From the NCBI GenBank assembly GCA_916048095.2, contig OU696576.1, forward strand, positions 9,744,988 to 9,808,987: a stretch of 64,000 nt of DNA, in the 5' to 3' direction. Each line of letters starts with the position of its first letter. Position 1 is the first letter of the stretch. The notes beneath the pieces were generated by a model. That model saw nothing but the letters and a program-made list of their open reading frames with translations. It did no database searches and was not told where the DNA came from. The position numbers and the translations under genes are program-made. This document shows, in pieces, positions 58,732 to 64,000 of this stretch. Source of the stretch: Sacculina carcini. Lineage: Eukaryota; Arthropoda; Thecostraca; Sacculinidae.

Positions 58732-60162
58732 TTTGATAGCTGTTTGGTTTGTTAATACCACAGGTGATTAATTGGTTAAACTGATAAGCGCACGTTTATT
58801 TTCTGCTGCCTGTTGTTTTCAGCAATCTTTTAGCTTTCTCTTGTGTGCTTGATCTGGTTTTAATGTTACTGTATATTGTGTGTATACGTGTTTGCTACAT
58901 TGGATCCATTTTATTTATTCTTGCCGTTGATTATTTGTGTTCGCATATGTGGTTATATGCGCTAAACGAAATATATTTTTGCTTGATTGGTCTTGTTGCT
59001 TTGTTGGTTAGTACACGAGTTAAACTGTTTTCCCTGGTGGTGGCTATATGTTGGTCAAACGGTGACGTGATTGATACGAGTGTCGAGAAAGTATTTCTGT
59101 GCTGGTCGTGACTGCGAAAACCCGTGTGGTGGCCGGACCTGCGGTGTGCCAGCCGGGGCCGTGAGGCTTTGCCCCCGCAAAATTACACGCGAACATAGCC
59201 TTCTCTACTGATGTGTTTAAATGCGTATGGTCAACAATCTATATATGGTCAATATGTGAATAAAGTACGCACACTAAAAACTATTGAAGTTCATTTAATT
59301 TAAAATCACTACTCTGGGGGATATTTACTAACATCGCTGCCCTCTTCAATGATCAAACATCAGATTATCCAGTGGGCGTCGAAGTTCAAACTGTATAGTT
59401 AGTATAACACTTGTTCAGCATCAACCAATCGGATTCTACTCAGATTAGTGTTGAACACAATGTGTGTGTGTATGTGTGTGCTCGAATTCCGTCCATGAGA
59501 AGCAGGTCACAGCGAGCAGCGTGGCAGCTATGAGACCCCGCCTCTGAGCGGATAATACTTTCCATAGTGAAGGGGGACCTGTAGTCATTGTGGACATGGA
59601 CATCTGCATTCCACTCTGCTAGCCCCGTGGCAGAACAAGATTTGATTTAGTAAGAAATGTTGATGCTTTGATTGTAAGGCGAGCTGTAAATCAGCCATGC
59701 ATTCTCAGAAAACAGTCACTCAAGAGACACTTCGACAGTCAACAATGAACTAAAAAATTGCAGAAGAATCTAAGGATGAACCAAGCCTGTGGTTCACTAC
59801 AAATGACTCCTATGTGAATGCGCGTGTACACCTACACACATTTAAAACGTGTGTAGGTAGCTTCGATTGGTACAGTCACCAATCGAAAAATGGGCCTTGA
59901 AGCGTTTTCCCTAAACATGCACATGCTCACGCGTAGAAAAACAAACCACCAATCAACGATTTTATTCGATTCAATTGCCAAACAAAACTCGTAAAAATAG
60001 TAAGAAATACAGGGCTGACAACATAATAGATGAAAAGGAGGAAAAACGAAAACAGATGGAGCATGCAATGAACACATGTAGAAAAGACGCTCAGAACGAA
60101 ATCCCCAAAAAAACTCATGTTCGGGACCTACAATACGACTACACCACAAACACAGTAATGCA
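58732..60162. other. Interior of the inverted-repeat element, left part, no gene recognised
   Basis: AT-rich sequence with no transposase, integrase or other recognisable domain. Short frames, such as 88 codons at 58845-59111, are hydrophobic and low-complexity and are not convincing. Confidence 0.5.
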
Positions 60163-60300
60163 AGGTTCAGTTCAGTTCAGTGTATTTGTTATAGCGCCTG
60201 TCGTACACGGGCGCGCAGCAGCTAAACAGTATGTACAAGCCGACAAAGCTAAACAGTTATTACAGAAACAATAAAAAGAACACATGAATGAATAAATATT
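60163..60300 (-). mobile_element. Retroposon 3' end with (ACTGA)n tail
   Basis: On the minus strand GCGCGCCCGTGTACGACAGG is followed by GCGCTATAACAAATACACTG and then (ACTGA)n. This parallels the 3' end of the LINE at 61893-62965, which ends GGCGCTATACGAAATACATG plus (TTG)n. The 5' limit is uncertain. Confidence 0.6.
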
Positions 60301-60518
60301 ACACGATTCAAATAACTCAATGAACACATTTACACAATGAGAAGAACACATTGAAGGGTGATTGAAGAACACAATAACAGAGAACAATAAACATAATTAG
60401 ACTAAAACATAGGTAAACACAAACATACATGCATTCGCGCCCACACACATATCAGAGAGAGGCAAAAGGAGTCAAGGAATGAGTCACGGGATCAAAGGAA
60501 ATTTCCACAAGATGTTTA

Positions 60519-60545
60519 CAACAACAACAACAACAACAACAAACA
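60519..60545. repeat. (CAA)n microsatellite
   Basis: (CAA)n run immediately upstream of the reverse transcriptase fragment. It matches the (AAC)n run that follows that fragment at 61893-61924. Confidence 0.9.
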
Positions 60546-60549
60546 CTAG

Positions 60550-61893
60550 ACACAAACAAACAAAATACTAGACACCACACTTCACAATAACACTAAGAGA
60601 TGGTTGGCCAACTACCTCGCTGGCAGATGCGCCCATGTGAGGTACAATGGACAATCATCTCACACACGCAACATAACAAACGGAGTCCCTCAGGGCTCCG
60701 TTTTAGCACCAACACTATTCAACCTATACCTACATGACATGCCAGCACCCAACACTCCATCCATACAGATATCATCATATGCAGACGACATCACAATCAC
60801 AAGCACACACAGACACGCCGACACAGCAGTGCACACACTACAACCTTACATCAACACACTACAACAATGGTTCAGCACAAACCAACTGAACATTGCACCT
60901 GCCAAATCCACAGCCACACTCATCACCAACTGGACATCCGAACACAACTACACACCACAAATCACCATCAACAACATGATCATCCCACACACGCACACAC
61001 CAAAAATACTAGGCGTCACATACGACACACAACTCTCATTCAAACAGCACATCACCAACATTAAAACCAAGGTCACTCCACGCCTCAACACACTGAAAGC
61101 ACTCTCTCACACAACTTTCGGACACAACAAAGACACCACAACCACCATATACAAACAATACATCCGACCCGTCATAGAATATGCTAGCCCCGCATGGGCT
61201 AGCAATCTCGCAACACGCCACACAAACACACTTCAAACACTTCAAAACACCGCACTCAGAACAATCACAGGATGCACAGCTACCACACCAGCAGACCACC
61301 TTCATCACGAAACCAAAATACTCAAACTGACACATCACCTAGACATGAGAGGCACACAAACACTCGCAGCAGCAGTCACCAACACAGCACATCCACTACA
61401 TCACCTCACAACACAAGACAACACAGACAGAAACATAAAAACAACACCAAGCACACTTTACCACAGACAAATTTTCACATCACTTCCACCAGCTCCCCCA
61501 CGCACATCAATCAAGAAACACATACACACAGAGATCGCACGGAAAGCCATACACTCACTACAACACAATACACTCCTACAAAGACACCCACCGCACATAC
61601 ACAAATCAGAAAACACACTCACAAGGGAACACAAAGTGCATCTGGCCAGGTTGAGATGCGGTCATCATCCTGCCCTTCTGTCATATCAGAAAAGGTTGAA
61701 TGACTCAATCGATGACACCTGTCCAGATTGCAATTCAGCACCACACACCATCACACACATCATGGAACACTGCACAGCACACACACAACTCAGAAGCCAA
61801 CACAAAATTACATCCATCAGAGACCTGTGGAACAACCCGGTCGGTGCCGTGTCTTTCCTCAGGAGCTCGAGGTTGCTCGGCCAGACAACCTGA
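60550..61893 (+). pseudogene. 5'-truncated LINE reverse transcriptase (Jockey superfamily-like)
   Basis: Open frame from after a stop at 60547 to TGA 61891-61893, about 447 codons. It starts inside the fingers/palm region (KRWLANYLAGR), then GVPQGSVLAPTLFNLY, the catalytic SSYADDITI, and KILGVTYD. The connection and C-terminal parts follow, ending in a cysteine-histidine motif (CPDC...HIMEHC). The endonuclease and N-terminal RT are missing, so it is a dead 5'-truncated copy, although the remaining frame is intact. The stop codon is followed directly by (AAC)n. Confidence 0.85.
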
Positions 61894-62965
61894 GGAACAA
61901 CAACAACAACAACAACAACAACAAACATGTATTTCGTATAGCGCCAGAATGATACAAGGGCGCGAAGGGACCAGAAAGAAATAAGCTAGAAATAAAATGT
62001 GAGTGCACACAAGCAAAAACAAAAGTATACGCTAAAACGAGAGGGCATAGGCAAGATAAGGTAACACGAAATAGATGTTTACACGATATTGCGGTCAGAT
62101 GCTGCAGCGAGGGAGAGATGACGATGAAGAGCAGAAGAGAAGGACGCGTATGAGGAAGAATCGCGAATGTGAGAAGGAAGTGAGTTAAAGATACGCGGGG
62201 CTGAGAAATAGAAGGATTTGGCAGACCAGGGAGAGAGGTTAAGAGCAGCTGGACAGATGAGAGGAAGAGAACGTCGGGAAATGGGTCCGTTGTTAGACAG
62301 AAGCAGAGAACGAAGATATGAGGGAGAAGATGAAGAATGGAGGATTTTGTAGACGAGACAGCACAGTTTGTATTTTATTCGATTGATAGCAGAAAGCCAG
62401 TGGAGTTTATGGATGTATTGAGAAGTAGAAGTGCGTGGTGGAAGGCGAAATATGAAACGACAAGATTGGTTAAGGACGGAATCAAGACGACGAACAGTTT
62501 TGTATGGGAGGTGGAAAAATAAAGAATTGCAGTAGTCTATGCGGGAAAGAATGTGAGCTTGGACGAGGAGGAGCGCTGAGTGGTAGTCTAGAAGAGGTCG
62601 AATGGGGTAAAATTGGCGGATAAGGTGTTGGCAAGTACGCTGGGTATTGATGATGTGGCGGCAAAAAGTGAGGGAGGAATCGACAATAACGCCGAGGTTC
62701 CGAATTTGAGAAGAAAGGGGCAGACTGAGAACCGGAGGAGAGATGGAGGGGGGATGAAAAACCAAGTATTGCGTTTTCTCGGGATTCAACAGGAGGTCAC
62801 GGGAAGCGGCCCAGGCAGAAATATCAGCGAGCAGGTTAGGGACAAGAGAAGGTGAAGAAGAACGTAGAGGAAAATAGATTTGCACATCATCTGCGTAAAT
62901 ATGGAATGACACAGAGTGGTCACGCAGAATAGGACATAGAGAAGAGACATATAAATTAAAAAGGG
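61893..62965 (-). mobile_element. 5'-truncated CR1/L2-like LINE with (TTG)n tail
   Basis: Minus-strand fragment. Coding runs from about 62965 to TAG 62079, opening FNLYVSSLCPILRDHSVSFH and YADDVQIYFPL (catalytic YADD), then the RT thumb and C-terminus (APRIFNSLPSHIRDSSSY...FSSALHRHL). This arrangement is typical of the CR1/L2/Rex1 group. After ~150 bp of 3' UTR comes GGCGCTATACGAAATACATG and a (TTG)n tail that merges with the (AAC)n after the facing LINE. The endonuclease and most of the RT are lost. Confidence 0.85.
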
Positions 62966-63070
62966 AGAGAGTTTACGTAGAGAAGAGGTAAAAGATTGAT
63001 ACGTGAGCGAGGTGATGTGAGAAGGGAGCGAGTTATATAATCGAGGACCGTAGAAGGTTCTCAAAAGTTA
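62966..63070 (-). pseudogene. C-terminal scrap of a second, related LINE
   Basis: On the minus strand encodes FYGPRLYNSLPSHITSLTYQ and a following SFTSSLRK. This is the C-terminal motif of the same LINE group (compare APRIFNSLPSHIRDSS in the neighbour) but a different family. The 62079-62965 copy follows it directly at the junction near 62965. Confidence 0.65.
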
Positions 63071-63170
63071 TATTACTAAGACATTACTCACTGATTAATA
63101 ACATTGTACACAAAAACAAATATCACTTAGATGATAACTGAACGTCTGCAGCTATTTTCCTGAACAGAGA

Positions 63171-63470
63171 CCATTCCCACAACAAAACAACAATGGAATT
63201 GGTCCTTACAACTTCCACTGCAACGAAAATAAGACACCAGAATAAGCACTCAAGTGATTAAAGGCCCCAATAAGACTTATTAAATCAATGTGAACTTAGA
63301 ATATGATGGCAAGAAACTATTCAAACAACAAATGCAATTTCATAACAGATAATAACAAACCCTCCACGTTTCAGTGAAGGAATTAATCTTCAGTGAAGGC
63401 ATTAAATGCCTTAAACGCGTCGCAAACGTCAGGTCGCCATCCGTTCCAGGTCGCCATCCGTTCCGTCACA
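63171..63470. repeat. Right arm of the long inverted repeat
   Basis: Reverse complement of 58436-58731, ending CGCCATCCGTTCCGTCACA. The 4 bp outside each arm are TCGG (58432-58435 and 63471-63474), a possible short target duplication. Together the arms define a 5.0-kb unit. Confidence 0.85.
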
Positions 63471-64000
63471 TCGGTGTTCTTCAAACGAGTCGTGGTTAAC
63501 TGTGTTTGCGTCCTGCAGTTGTTTGGGGTTGAAGTTCTGGTACAATTAAAGTAGCGTGCAGGGTTTTATTTTTCTGACATTTTCCAGCCAGCGAGTTTTT
63601 CAAGATGCGGCCTTCAGTGGCAATATTTTTTGTCATGCTTGGTTGCTGCACCAATGTTGTCTGTCTTGAACTTCTTACCAGGCTAGTTTTTCTGCATTCA
63701 ATTTCATTTCATGTATTTTGCCTCAAAACACAAAGATAAAAAATCAATACAGTATATACACATAAGGCAGGGAACTCGAAGCCCTTGGGCTTGTTCTGAG
63801 TCCCCACAGTCGTACAATATACACTTTACAAGATTTTAAAGACCGACTGTTCTGAAAAACACGAAACAGTTTGCTGATGAAAATTAAATACAAAGCAACA
63901 TCACAACAGAATACAAACAAATCGTCGATAAAAGAGATGCGCGACCACCACTTAGCAGTTTCGCATCAACTTGCTCACACTTGCTCATGGTTGAATATAA
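63471..64000. other. Right edge, possible signal-peptide exon
   Basis: ATG at 63605 opens a frame of about 42 codons whose start (MRPSVAIFFVMLGCCTNVVC) looks like a secretion signal. It ends without a clear donor. It may be the first exon of a gene beyond the window or chance. The rest of this stretch shows nothing recognisable. Confidence 0.2.

Noticed and set aside
58845-59111. 88-codon hydrophobic frame within the inverted-repeat unit
   Set aside because: Low-complexity AT-rich sequence; membrane-like composition is expected from T-rich DNA.

Overview
The window is nuclear DNA from an animal. It has spliced genes with GT-AG introns, animal-type proteins (a MENTAL-START lipid transfer protein, cytoplasmic dynein 1 heavy chain, a SLC6 transporter), non-LTR retrotransposons, mariner and hAT elements, a tRNA-derived SINE and very many (TG)n/(CA)n microsatellites. 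The phylum is not clear. A short interstitial TTAGG tract and a nutrient-amino-acid-type SLC6 gene would fit an arthropod or relative, but neither is decisive.

Layout. 1-2972: tandem satellite of about 23-24 bp units, running off the left edge. 4342-5544 (-): two-exon gene for an unrecognised proline/arginine-rich protein. 7587-9170 (-): STARD3-like sterol transfer protein in one exon. 10382-11122 (+): proteasome subunit alpha-4 (PSMA7) in one exon. 11962-25944 (-): complete 4660-residue cytoplasmic dynein 1 heavy chain in a single uninterrupted exon. 27196-31583 (+): COQ2 (ubiquinone polyprenyltransferase) in five exons, one of its introns GC-AG. 31584-34100: microsatellites and an 11-bp array of CACGTG sites. 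34616-40119 (-): full-length I-superfamily LINE with both ORFs open, bracketed by two copies of a host segment. 42185-44138: MITE-like elements. 44284-54835 (-): a 12-exon SLC6 transporter. My splice model closes in frame to 588 residues, and its introns are full of repeats. 55268-64000: a repeat zone with a 13-bp tandem array, a tRNA-Val-type SINE, a dead mariner with perfect ends, and a 5-kb region bounded by inverted repeats of about 300 bp and filled with LINE fragments.

The genes are ordinary housekeeping or transport genes and do not form a pathway: sterol transfer at ER-endosome contacts, proteasome core, retrograde motor, mitochondrial ubiquinone synthesis and Na+-coupled amino-acid uptake. 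What stands out is architecture. Three adjacent genes, including a 14-kb dynein, have no introns, while the two neighbouring spliced genes often carry (TG)n tracts directly in front of the acceptor AG. The mobile elements also show unusual junctions: a long duplication around the LINE, LINE 3' ends with interchangeable microsatellite tails, and inverted repeat copies bracketing SLC6 exons 8-9. I did not find a convincing new multi-gene system. The best leads are these architectural oddities.
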